Positions 55,231 through 64,000 of a stretch of 64,000 nt of DNA are shown here, one piece after another. Below the pieces are notes generated by a model, which saw only the letters and a program-made list of their open reading frames with translations, made no database searches and was not told the DNA's origin. Position numbers and translations under genes: made by a program. Position 1 is the first letter of the stretch. Each line of letters opens with the position of its first letter. This DNA is from Fratercula arctica (lineage: Eukaryota > Chordata > Aves > Charadriiformes > Alcidae): positions 3,553,677 through 3,617,676 of the forward strand of contig CANTUZ010000023.1 in assembly GCA_947846985.1 (NCBI GenBank), given 5' to 3'.

Positions 55231-56590
55231 CGTAAACTGAGGCTTAACAACTTCTGCTGTCCTCCTGGCTTGTCTGGAGCACCAGTCATCGTGCCACCAA
55301 CGCGGTGGCATGGCCGTAAAGCGGTGATTTTGCCTTTATAAATCACTTACGAACGGTCACCAAAATTATTCAGGGCTAGACTTGCCCACCCCCGTGGCAG
55401 CTCGCCCTCTCCAGGAACTGCTTTCACCCCCAGGCCCCTGGTGCCCACTCAACGGTGGGAATACCCTTTGGGTTTCCAATTTTCTCCTGAATTACCTGTT
55501 CCCTGCATCAGTAATTACAGGGAGCCGCAGAAGCTGTGTCTCTGCCTTTGATTAGTACGTAAAAACCACTTCAGAAAAAGCGGTCCTGAATTATTACACC
55601 CATTTTCTGGTGGCTTTGCTCCGTGGGCTGTTCCCGGCTTGTTTAACCCTCCAAACAGAGCTCTCAATTTCGCCGTCCGCGAGGGCTCCAGGGAACCACC
55701 ACCCTTCTCCATGGGCTTTACACAGCGTCATCCCAACTCCACCTTCCTTCCTCCCTTTCTCAACGAGCGCTGCCAGCCTTCCGCCGCTGTAAAGCGTCCG
55801 ACAAGTACCAAATAAAGGGAAAAGTGCTTGGGGAGATGAACCACAGCCCGAGGTGATGCTGCCTGTGCTGGCCCAGGCTCCGACGTGCCCTGACGCCTTG
55901 GTGAAGCCGGGCAGAGCGGTGCCTGGGAGCCAGCGCTTGGTGCTTTCCCTTGGTACCCCATGGACCCCATTGACTCTGGCATCTCACCCCATCCCAGCTT
56001 CTCTTTTCCCTCTGCGCTGTTCCCTGTCTTAGCCATCTATGTGATATTGCCGTGGTGTGGGAATTTGGGGCCAGGCACTGTTTTTTTGGTTTTTTTTTTA
56101 ATTTTATTTTTTTTTGCACAGCTACAAAAGCAATGCGCTGGGTGGCCGTTTCTTGGGGGAGGCAGAGATGAGCTTTTCCTTCCACAGCTCCATTTTTGCC
56201 ACGGTTATAAGGCAGAAGGTCCTTGCAAGGAAGGGGACGGGCTCCCTGTGATCCCCTTTGCCGGGCGTTTCAGCGCAGGGATGCTCGTGCTGCTGCTGGG
56301 GCTCGAGCGATCCCCCGACACACCGCCCCGCGGGTTTTCCGTTTGCTTAACTTAGGAGAGCCAGGGTTACAAAATCGGGCTCCAGCGCGGTTTAAACACC
56401 ACGGCGAGGGGAGATGGCGAAAGACGGTTTCATGCGAAATAATCTCGCTGAAGTACCCGTTTCAGAAAATATGTCGTGCAAAAGATTGCAAACAGGGTGG
56501 ATCAGATTTGCCTGCCAGCTGTGAAAATCAGGAGTATTACTCGTGACTTCAGAAATATTACGCAGGGCCTGCCTTTGGAGTAAAGGGAAG
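55230..56590. other. Unique sequence
   Basis: T-runs at 56080-56120. Frames on both strands without domains; nothing recognised. Confidence 0.42.
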
Positions 56591-56594
56591 CAAG

Positions 56595-56675
56595 AATTTG
56601 GGCCATTGATCTCAATCGAGTTACCCTTCAATGGATTTACCCCAGTGTAATTCAGAGCGGAGATTTACCCATCAT
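56595..56675. repeat. Possible relic of an old palindromic repeat
   Basis: GGGCCATTGATCTCAATCGA, GTTACCCTTCAATGG, ATTTACCCCAGTGTAA and TTCAGAGCGGAGATTTAC follow the layout of a repeat known to me from turtle and crocodile DNA (GGCCCATTGACTTCAATGG, GTTACTCC, GATTTACACCGGTGTAA, CTGAGAGCAGAAT). I cannot name the family. Similar pieces occur at 20055, 30800, 54517, 57366 and 61119. Confidence 0.4.
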
Positions 56676-57600
56676 GATTTCACCCATGACTGAATAACTC
56701 TCTCCCTTCCCCGGCTCTGCCGGTGCCAGCAGCGCGCTGGAGAAAACCCAGCAATCAAATCACTCATGTGCACCGGAACAGCTCAGCCAGCTCCTCGACG
56801 AGCATCGCTCGCGCCCGTGCCAAGGAGCCCCTGGTCGAGACGAGATGATTTAAGATGTGTGTTGGAGTTCTGCGCCATATTACATCTGTTTTATCTCCCT
56901 TCAGCCGAGATGAATAGTCGAAGGGAGAGCGTGCCAGGGCGGCGGCGAGGGAAAAGGTGGAGACTCCTGTTAGCACCGCGTTAAAACAAGCTGTGCAGCA
57001 TCATCTCCAGGCGAAACAAAACATTTGTGCTATTTTTTTTTTTTCCCCTCTTTCCCTCTCCTCTTTAACCACCTCTGTGCTGGCAAGTGGAGCCAGCGGA
57101 GGGGATGGATGGATGGATGGATGCTGTGTTTCCATCAGGGATGGGAGTGAGGGTGATAAATTCCCCCCCTAATGCCGTCACGTCCTCCTGGCTCCGCTGC
57201 TCCCCGAGCATCGGGGCCGTGGGTCCTTCCTTCTCCTTGCAAAGCAAAGGAGCTACCTTTAAAAAATAGCCGAGGTTTTCTTCTGAGCTAGGTGAGAGCC
57301 GGTGCTGCCGAATTTAATGCCGTTGTTTGGACTGGGATCTGAGATAGCATCAATCAGCACCGCTGATTTACACCGGCACGGCTCTCGGACTGTAATCAAG
57401 GTCGTAATTCCACCACAAGTAGGGCAAAGCCGCTGGTGGATGTTGCCGGAGGTGGGGATGAGCTTCGTCCGGGCTGCAGGAGCCTGGGGGGGGACGGGGC
57501 AGCACTGGGGGGGGGCTCAGTCTCACGGAAAAGGTGGGATTCGGGAGCTGGCTGCGAGCCGGGGCCGAGCTTCGGCTCTGACCTCGGAGGTTGCTGACAA
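56676..57600. other. Unique sequence with short GGAT run
   Basis: T-run at 57032-57043 and (GGAT)4 at about 57104-57121. CpG-rich at 57420-57580. No gene recognised. Confidence 0.42.
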
Positions 57601-58220
57601 AGGATATTAATGATTTCCCTAAGGGCAATGTTCAGGCAAACAGGTTTGTCATTTATTTTGCAGATTTACTGGAGTATTATTAATTTACTAGGATAAACTC
57701 CATTAGGAGGAGGCATTTATTTCTGAAATATGACTTATTCACAGCGTCCAGACCCGCTCTTCAGACAGGGATTCCACTGGTTAAGAATTATTCAAATATT
57801 GATCTGGACATTTCTAATTAACTTTGCCCGTGCATTATTATGCATATGCACAAAAATTGATTTTTCGCTGGCCCAATAATTAGATTTAATACCTGAGGTA
57901 ACTTATATTTATGTGTTTAATTATTAGATTCATTAGCAATTTTAATAAATGCTATCGGCTCAGGAATTAACCACCATACTTGACACTTGTTGACTTTCCC
58001 GGTCGCTGGTGGAATAACTGCCTAATCAGAAGAGGGGAGACAAAAGGCTTTCTTCAGACTGCTTTGGTAGTAATTATCACGTTGTGCTATATAATTATTA
58101 ATACATTCCTTCTGACTGCGGCGTGATTAGTTTCTGAAACCGAGGCCATCTGTGATAAACATATAAATATCTAACAGGCTTATCTCGCCAGGCAGTGCAG
58201 GGAATTTCAAATACGCAGGA
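57600..58220. promoter_or_regulatory. Strong candidate conserved enhancer block
   Basis: The most AT-rich non-repetitive block in the window, about 600 bases between GC-rich flanks. It holds ATTATGCATATGCA at 57837-57850 (overlapping POU sites), TCTAATTAAC at about 57813, CCAATAATTAGATTTAATAC at about 57873 and GTTTAATTATTAGATTC at about 57916, so ATTAGATT occurs twice about 45 bases apart. No coding frame. This combination is typical of homeobox-bound enhancers. Confidence 0.48.
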
Positions 58221-59222
58221 GAGGGAGGCGGCAGACGCGGTGGGAGAAGGACGGGGACTAACGGTGTTTGAGTGATTAAAGCCTGGGGTGCTGCGTGAAC
58301 CGCTGCAATGGCTTCCCATTGCAATAGCGAGGCAGAGAAAGGATGCTGGTGGCACCGTCTGGCGTGTGATCCATGAATTGCTCTTCCAAGCTGGCTTGGA
58401 GTGGGGAATGTCCCGCTCCAGATCTTTTGTAGGTCTCCAAAAGCAGGTACCCGTGCCGCGGGGGGAGGTGAGCAGTGCTTCGGGGAAGCCTCCCCTCTCC
58501 TTCCCAGGTGTGTCTGCTTCGCAATGGCTGTGTTTTTCCTACACCTTGAAGCATCCCCCCCCCAAAAAAAAGCCATCTCCTGAAAACGATGGGATGGAGC
58601 ACTGTCCCTGCGGGTCTGGTCCTCCTTTCTGGGTAGCGCAGGGTCGCCGGAGCTCCCAGCCTGGGGCAGAGCCACCCTTGGTAAGGCAGAATCGGGGTTT
58701 GACGGAACTAAAGCAACCTGGCAGTCACAGCAGGAGCCGCGTCCCAATTTCTATGGGGATCCCCTTCTAGTTTGGCATCCCGGAGCCATGAATATCACGC
58801 AACCAAGCCCCCTTTCCCAGCCCCCCCTGGAAGATTTGCGGTGTCGTGTGTGAAACGCAGCACAAAACCGCGCTCGCCTTTTCACCCTCGTGACTTGACG
58901 CCCGAGATGTGGCCGGGAAGGACCTGCCAAGCCCATTTCGGAAGGGTTTGTGTCCAGCTGCCGCCCCCGCATCCCGCTGGTCCCCCCCCTTTCCCTCCCC
59001 TGCCCACGGATGCCTGTGCAGCCGCACAGTATTACCGAGCGTTCGCTCTCAATTTGGTGCCGGGGCCATTGGGAAATTGCTGACAATTTGGATGAAAATG
59101 GTTGGAAAATTGCAGTGTTTAGGCCCGTTTTGCGCGGCGGTGTGTGTGCAGAAATTGCAGAGGAAACACTGGAAGAGGCCAGCGGTTAGAAACAGGCGCT
59201 GTTGTTCCGCGGGTGGTGGGTG
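58221..59222. other. Unique sequence
   Basis: The 206-codon minus-strand frame (58127-58747) overlaps opposing + strand frames and has no domain. Two overlapping 108-123-codon frames are compositional. Nothing recognised. Confidence 0.42.
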
Positions 59223-59244
59223 CCCCCCCCCCCCCCCCCCCCCC
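59223..59244. repeat. C homopolymer (22)
   Basis: Twenty-two C; G-quadruplex-forming on the minus strand; length uncertain. Confidence 0.9.
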
Positions 59245-60460
59245 GTCATTATGTATTTGTAAACAAATGTGTAAATCGAGCAAAAGAAATTGCCCTTGAG
59301 GGAAGCAGAGGACGGATACAAGCACTGGGAGAAGGGAAATGCAACTGGGAGCCCAGTGTGGAGCTGCTTCTGCTCTGCCACGCTCCCGCCTAAAGCTCAC
59401 CGCGGCCAAAAGAGGTGGCTGTGCCCCAGCGCCATTGTCACTTGGGGCCGGTTGAGCATTTAAGAAGCATCTTTTTTGGGAACATAACATCAGCGATGTT
59501 GCTTGTGCGTCTTCTCACTGGTAGTTTATACATCTCCTCCCAAAATTTGCTCCATCAACTTGCCTGGAGTCATTCATGTCCTGGCACAGCTCAGGGTGAG
59601 CAAGAAAAGTCTTGCGTTTTTAATTTTTTTTTTTTTTTTTTTTCTTTTTCCCCCACGCCGTTTAAATAAAACGCCCTTTGCAGGTCTGCGGGAGCGATGG
59701 GGTGATGGGGTTCCTGAGCACTGCGGGGCTGGCGTCACCCTGGGCCGATCGATCCCTCCTCGTGGGCGCAGCACCGCAGAGGTGGGGGCACAACACAGCG
59801 GCTCCCCGCCGCGTCTATCGAGCTGTAAAAGCCTCTGGGAGCGGATCGACGTTTCTGCCCGTCCCGTAAAGATTTATTCTCTTCCTGCTGTGACAGCAGG
59901 GAGGTGACAACAGGGAGAAATCCTCATCGGGAGAAGGATACGTGCTTATGGATCCCTCCACCAGCCTTTACCCAGGGGAGCATCCCACCCGAGCATCCCA
60001 TGCCTGCATCCCAGCTCCATGAGCGCCGGGCACGTATGGGCTCAGCTGGCACCACGCCGGCACAGGGATGAGACCACCTCCAACCTCATTCTTCATTTTG
60101 GGGGTTCTAAAAACCCTTTGATTACCAGAACGGGCTCTAGCACGAGGCTTTCTGGGGAGAGTCTTACCGACAGCATCGCTGCAGTAAGGAACTAGAAGGG
60201 AAACCCAGATTTCTGCAGGTTTGGGTGCAACGCTGCTGCTCACCTCTTCCTAAAACTCATATTTCCCTCCCCCCCGCCCCTCAGCATCCCTCTTTCCCTC
60301 TGTCCAAGCGCAGGACCCCCACGAGACCTGTGCGGCACAAGGCAGTTTGCGTTCAATCCAAAAACCTTGTTAAAAACTAAAGAAAGGGGGTGGGTGGGGG
60401 GGTGTCGGGGGAGGAAAGGAAGGTGGAGGAGAGAGGAATCAAACTGTTGATGAAATTAGA
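59245..60460. other. Unique sequence
   Basis: T-run at 59624-59643. No gene recognised. Confidence 0.42.
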
Positions 60461-60469
60461 CAAATTCTC

Positions 60470-60600
60470 CAAGCCTGGTTTATGCGTCCAGAATGAGATG
60501 CTAATTAATGAACAGGAAAAAAAGCAGGCGGGCTCCAATTTGCATAAATATGCATTGTCAAACTGTTAGGTAAACAAAAGGCGAGTAATGGCAGCACAAG
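60470..60600. promoter_or_regulatory. Candidate regulatory block with paired octamers
   Basis: ATTTGCATAAATATGCATT at 60538-60556 holds a consensus octamer (ATTTGCAT) and a second ATATGCAT half 11 bases on; GATGCTAATTAATGAAC at about 60497 gives a homeodomain palindrome (TTAATTAA-like). Strong POU-type motif content. Confidence 0.42.
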
Positions 60601-60659
60601 CCGGATTCATTACACAGCGATCCCAACGAGGCTGGTCGGTGGGGATTACAGCCTCTGCA

Positions 60660-60796
60660 ATTTTATTTTATTTTTATTTTTATTTTTATTTTATTTTATT
60701 TTATTTTATTTTATTTTATTTTATTTTATTTTATTTTATTTTATTCTATTCTATTCTATTCTATTTTTTTTTATTTTTATTTTTATTTATTTTTTG
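60660..60796 (+). repeat. TTTTA pentanucleotide array with TTCTA insert
   Basis: Over 130 bases of TTTTA units with some TTTTTA variants, interrupted at 60744-60763 by four TTCTA units, then T-rich units to about 60796. Read on the other strand the units are TAAAA and TAGAA. Confidence 0.97.
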
Positions 60797-61350
60797 CTTA
60801 ATTTCTCTTTCTGTCTCTGGTTAGAACTCAATTCGACCTCTATAATCAGCCGCAGACAGAAAAGGCTGATGTAAAGCCTTGACACAAATAATGACAAAAA
60901 GGAGCCTTTTGCTTTTTGTGATCCTTCCTCGCACACGCGAACGTGTACAATCGGGGCCGTAAATAAAAATGGGGGGGGTTTAATAGGTGCTTGTAAAGAT
61001 GCATGTGGTAGATTCATTATAATCCTTCTTAATTACGGCTAATTGGGATTGTCGATTGTTCCGAGCGTGGAGAGCCGGAGCAGGGAGGTCAGTCCGTTTG
61101 GTTCTTCAGAGGGTAATTAGCTACACCGGAGTTAATGGGGCACTTGGGAGCTTCCTTCTATTCGGTCCCAGTTGATGTATGGGGATGGTCCTGCTGGGAA
61201 TGAGCCAGGTCCCTCCTGGGGGGCCGGGGACTGTCCCCCCCGCTGCAGCAGCGGGTGTATATCTCATTTCTTAGGAAATCTTTTAACCTGCTGGGTTTGC
61301 TTCCCTGTCCTTGGGTCGGTGCGGTGTCAAGAGAGCTTTTGGGCACAGGA
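60797..61350. other. Unique sequence
   Basis: Mixed composition. 61100-61142 (AGCTACACCGGAGTTAATGG) may belong to the palindromic repeat relics. No gene recognised. Confidence 0.4.
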
Positions 61351-61650
61351 AGAGCACCGCAATGCCCATAAAATAATCATAAATATCCTTTTAACACCTA
61401 ATTGAGATTCCTCCTGTCTTACAGACAGTTGGACGGATGGACAGATAGAATTGAGGAATTACGATGGTTTATTATTCACTCTTGGTACGTTTTCTTTGAT
61501 GCTCTCTGGGCCATTTATTCTACCACATTAGCTGATTTTTATTTTGATATTGTAATTCTCATTTTGGTAAAAGCACCCACAGGAACTGAATGGGAGCTCA
61601 TCAGCATAAACTGAAAGGAAGAAATAACTTACATTAAGCGTAATAATATT
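61351..61650. promoter_or_regulatory. Candidate conserved regulatory block
   Basis: AT-rich block with AAATAATCATAAATATCC at about 61370, ACACCTAATTGAG at about 61394, TAGAATTGAGGAATTACG at about 61447 and CATCAGCATAAACTG at about 61599. The frame at 61402-61614 is hydrophobic only because the DNA is T-rich. Confidence 0.38.
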
Positions 61651-62813
61651 TTTCTTAAATCAGGGGAGAAGCCAAAACGCTGTAAAGATAGGGACACACC
61701 ACTGAATGCAATCGAGTTGCTGCAGCCGGCAGGCTTGACCCGAGGAAACTCATCATTTCTGTGCTATTAACCCGAAGCAGTTGCGAAGTAAAATGTTTGT
61801 CTCCGCGATGACTGTCCCCTCTGTGTGTGTGGACCATCGCTGGTGTTCGCCGGATGGATGCCAGCTTGCAAAACTGCCGTAAGGTGATGAGCGCGGGTGG
61901 TGTTGCCTTACCCTCAAGTGTAACAAAAATGAAGGTATTTCTCCTTTTCCCCCCACCTCGGAGGGAGCCGAACCCCGAATGAAGAGCCCTGCTCAGGACA
62001 GTTTCGCTCCCCGCTTGCGTTGCTGCATGAAACGATGCCGCCCCGTGCAGCAGCGGTGCTTCTCGGCTTAAAACATTTCCCCCAAACCTGATTTCGATAT
62101 ATCTGAGCCGTGCCCTGCGGAGAAACGTTCACGTGTGCAGCTTTCTGTTGGGGAAATTAGACGTCCGTTCCCCGCTTGAGAACCAGCGTGAGCTGGGAGG
62201 GCAGCAGGAGAACAATATATATTAGCGCGAGCGCCGCAGCGGATGCTTTATGGGATCAATTACTGCGGCCAGGCTCCGGCGGCTGCGATCCCTCCAGTCA
62301 CGGGCAGAGCTGGGCAGGTCAAGACCGTAAGCGTTTGCGTTTCGAGGGGCTGGGGGAAGCTATAAAGCAGACCGGAATTCTCTGTGTTAACCTTCTCCCC
62401 ATCTGCTGACCTTTTTCTGGCTTTGCTGAAGGTTTTTGAGCACAAAGTGTAAAATAAAAAAACCAAAACCAAAAACAAACAAAAAACCCAACAAAACCCA
62501 ACCTGCAAGCGTTTTGCTGAGTTGGAGGGAAAATGGGTAACGATTCCCTGGAAGGTTTCCCGAAGCCAAGGAAGCGGAAGGTTGCACTGGCGTCCTTAGG
62601 TGCGCTGCTTTCCTCCGGGGCGGGCAGCGGGGTGACGCTGAAGAGGAGCTTTCAGCAGATGAAGAGTCCGGTTGGCTCCAGCTGACCACTCGGAGCCTCA
62701 AGGGCAGTGCTGAGCTCAGCCTTTCCAGCAGTCCTTTTCAAGTTGCACGGTTGTTATTCAGATTTTCCGGTGCTCTTTATTCCGTACAGGTCTCTAGGCT
62801 TGTTTTTGTTTTG

Positions 62814-62817
<4 letters not shown>
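61651..62817. other. Unique sequence with A/C-rich tract
   Basis: 62455-62505 is an imperfect CAAAA/AACC-type tract. 62210-62235 has a TATATATTAGCGCGAGCGCC junction. No gene recognised. Confidence 0.42.
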
Positions 62818-62844
<27 letters not shown>

Positions 62845-62900
62845 CCCCACAAGGAGCTTGCTGTTGATTTATTATTATTAATTTTTTTTTTTTTTCTTAC
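62818..62900. repeat. T-rich tracts
   Basis: Twenty-seven T at 62818-62844, then TTATTATTAATT and about 15 more T at 62881-62895. Confidence 0.9.
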
Positions 62901-63177
62901 TGCAAGGATTAAAGATAAATCATTCTCTTTTGGTGCATCATCTCTTCCTGGACACTGACCTCTCCAGGCATGATGCTGAGCGTTGAGCTTTGCTCCCTTG
63001 GGGGCCGTCCTGACATGGTCTTAGTGGGGGCTCCTTCCCAGGGCAGGTTCCATCCTTCCATCAGCACCGACCATGTTGCCCCTTCTTCTCTGCCCCGGGA
63101 GGGGCTGGGGATGGGAAGTCAGGACATCGTGTGCCCCAGGAGCAAGGCCATGTCACCATCGATCCATCCCCTTGTAG
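62901..63177. other. Unique sequence
   Basis: Spacer before the last CR1 fragment; nothing recognised. Confidence 0.42.
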
Positions 63178-63486
63178 ATTGGGGCCTACAAGAAAGCTGG
63201 AGAAGGACTTTTTACAAGGGCGTGTGGTGATAGGATGAGGGGAAATGGCTTCAAACTGCAAGAGGGGAGATTGAGATGAGATGTGGGGAAGAAATTGTTG
63301 GCTGTGAGGGGGGTGAGCCCCTGGCCCAGGTTGCCCAGAGAAGCTGTGGCTGCCCCATCCCTGGAGGGGTTCAAGGCCAGGTTGGATGGGGCTTGGAGCA
63401 ACCTGGGCTGGTGGAAGATGTCCAGGGGCATTGGAACTAGGTGATTTTTAAGGTCCTTTCCAACCCAAACCATTCTGTGACTCTAC
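63178..63486 (+). mobile_element. CR1 LINE 3' fragment
   Basis: About 310 bases of avian CR1, starting further upstream than most copies (GGGGCCTACAAGAAAGCTGG, AAGGGCGTGTGGTGATAGGA) and ending CCATTCTGTGACTCTA. The tail half (GTGGAAGATGTCCAGGGGCA) differs from the other copies, while the central part is almost the same as the copy at 37.8 kb. Confidence 0.97.
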
Positions 63487-64000
63487 GTGGTACCTGCCTG
63501 CCTCCAGGGCACCCATTGCAGTTTGACAGTGGTGCGGTGTCGAGCTGGCAGCCCCAGGGCTTTGCAGCGGCGCTGTTGTAGAGGGATTTAATTTCTTCAC
63601 GCTCCCAGGGGCTCTGTGCCAATTCAGGGTTAAATGGACCCAAACAAAGGCAAGCTGTGGGAAAGCTGGGGTGATACCAAGGGGATTTTGCCTCTATGGG
63701 GCAGGAGCTGGTATTTCCCCAGGGAAGTCTGCTGGTGGGACGAGTGGGGGGCACGTTGTGCAAGGAAATGCTGTTGCAAAAGGGATCGAGGGCACTTCCA
63801 TTGGGTTCAGGTCCCAAAGAGTTAATAAGACTAGCGGGAAGGGGAGAAGAGTGATTAAAAACCATGAATCACATCTTCCTAGCGTTCCTTGAAGGACTTC
63901 CAAAAGAATATGAGAAAGGAGGGAAGCGATGGACGGGCTCCTCGCATGCTCTTATCCTCCCTCCTTCCCTTGGCAAGGATTTGTGAAAGAGGCAGATGGG
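63487..64000. other. Unique sequence to window end
   Basis: No gene or repeat recognised. Confidence 0.42.

Noticed and set aside
58127..58747. 206-codon frame on the minus strand
   Set aside because: Overlapped by opposing frames of similar size; no domain or splice context.
61402..61614. Short hydrophobic 70-codon frame after a TTACAG
   Set aside because: Hydrophobicity follows from T-rich DNA, there is no donor to pair with, and the region reads better as a noncoding element.
1..64000. A new multi-gene system such as a defence or biosynthetic cluster
   Set aside because: No co-directional genes, domains or operon structure exist; the DNA is vertebrate noncoding sequence.

Overview
The window is noncoding DNA from a bird genome, most likely a neognath. 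The evidence is seven 3' fragments of CR1 retrotransposons with the avian ATTCTATG-type tail, one probable bird retroviral LTR, few other transposons, many long homopolymer runs and moderate GC. I find no protein gene I can defend. All open frames are short, have biased composition, lack recognisable domains, or are translated CR1, microsatellite or CpG-island sequence. There is no rRNA, convincing tRNA, CRISPR array or operon.

Layout: GC-rich unique DNA alternates with AT-richer blocks of about 150-650 bp that are dense in TAATTA, TGATTAAT, ATGCATAT and ATTTGCAT. Such blocks usually mark conserved noncoding enhancers around developmental regulator genes, but conservation cannot be seen from one sequence. 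The main blocks are near 0.9-1.3, 3.2-3.4, 5.5-6.0, 8.1-8.2, 13.1, 14.1-14.4, 15.0, 18.7-18.9, 24.25-24.4, 24.95-25.3, 26.0-26.4, 28.0-28.65, 31.6-31.85, 34.0-34.3, 38.1-38.5, 39.2-39.6, 42.8-43.1, 45.5-46.5, 48.1-48.3, 49.2-49.4, 52.7-53.3, 53.9-54.3, 57.6-58.2, 60.5 and 61.35-61.65 kb. The strongest gene-start signal is a CpG island at 9.74-10.87 kb with a possible splice donor at its right edge. A second, TATA-driven candidate lies at 20.9-21.2 kb, and an isolated splice-like exon at 42.96-43.02 kb.

Repeats: CR1 fragments lie on + at 11.0, 27.5, 37.8, 41.0 and 63.2 kb and on - at 20.4 and 51.9 kb. The one at 27.5 kb runs directly into a perfect 10-bp satellite of 27 units. Other tandem structures are a 30-bp minisatellite (17.7 kb), a 171-174-bp duplication (18.35-18.7 kb), a 43-bp duplication (33.1 kb), a 32-bp duplication inside a CR1 (41.25 kb), a 14-bp repeat (50.5 kb) and an interrupted TTTTA array (60.66-60.8 kb).

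The best reading is an intergenic or intronic regulatory landscape of an unidentified gene. No new enzyme or defence-type system is visible. The items most worth checking are the satellite born from a CR1 tail, the long inverted repeats of homeodomain sites at 24.3 and 34.05 kb, the POU-site arrangements, and the three candidate transcription or splicing units.
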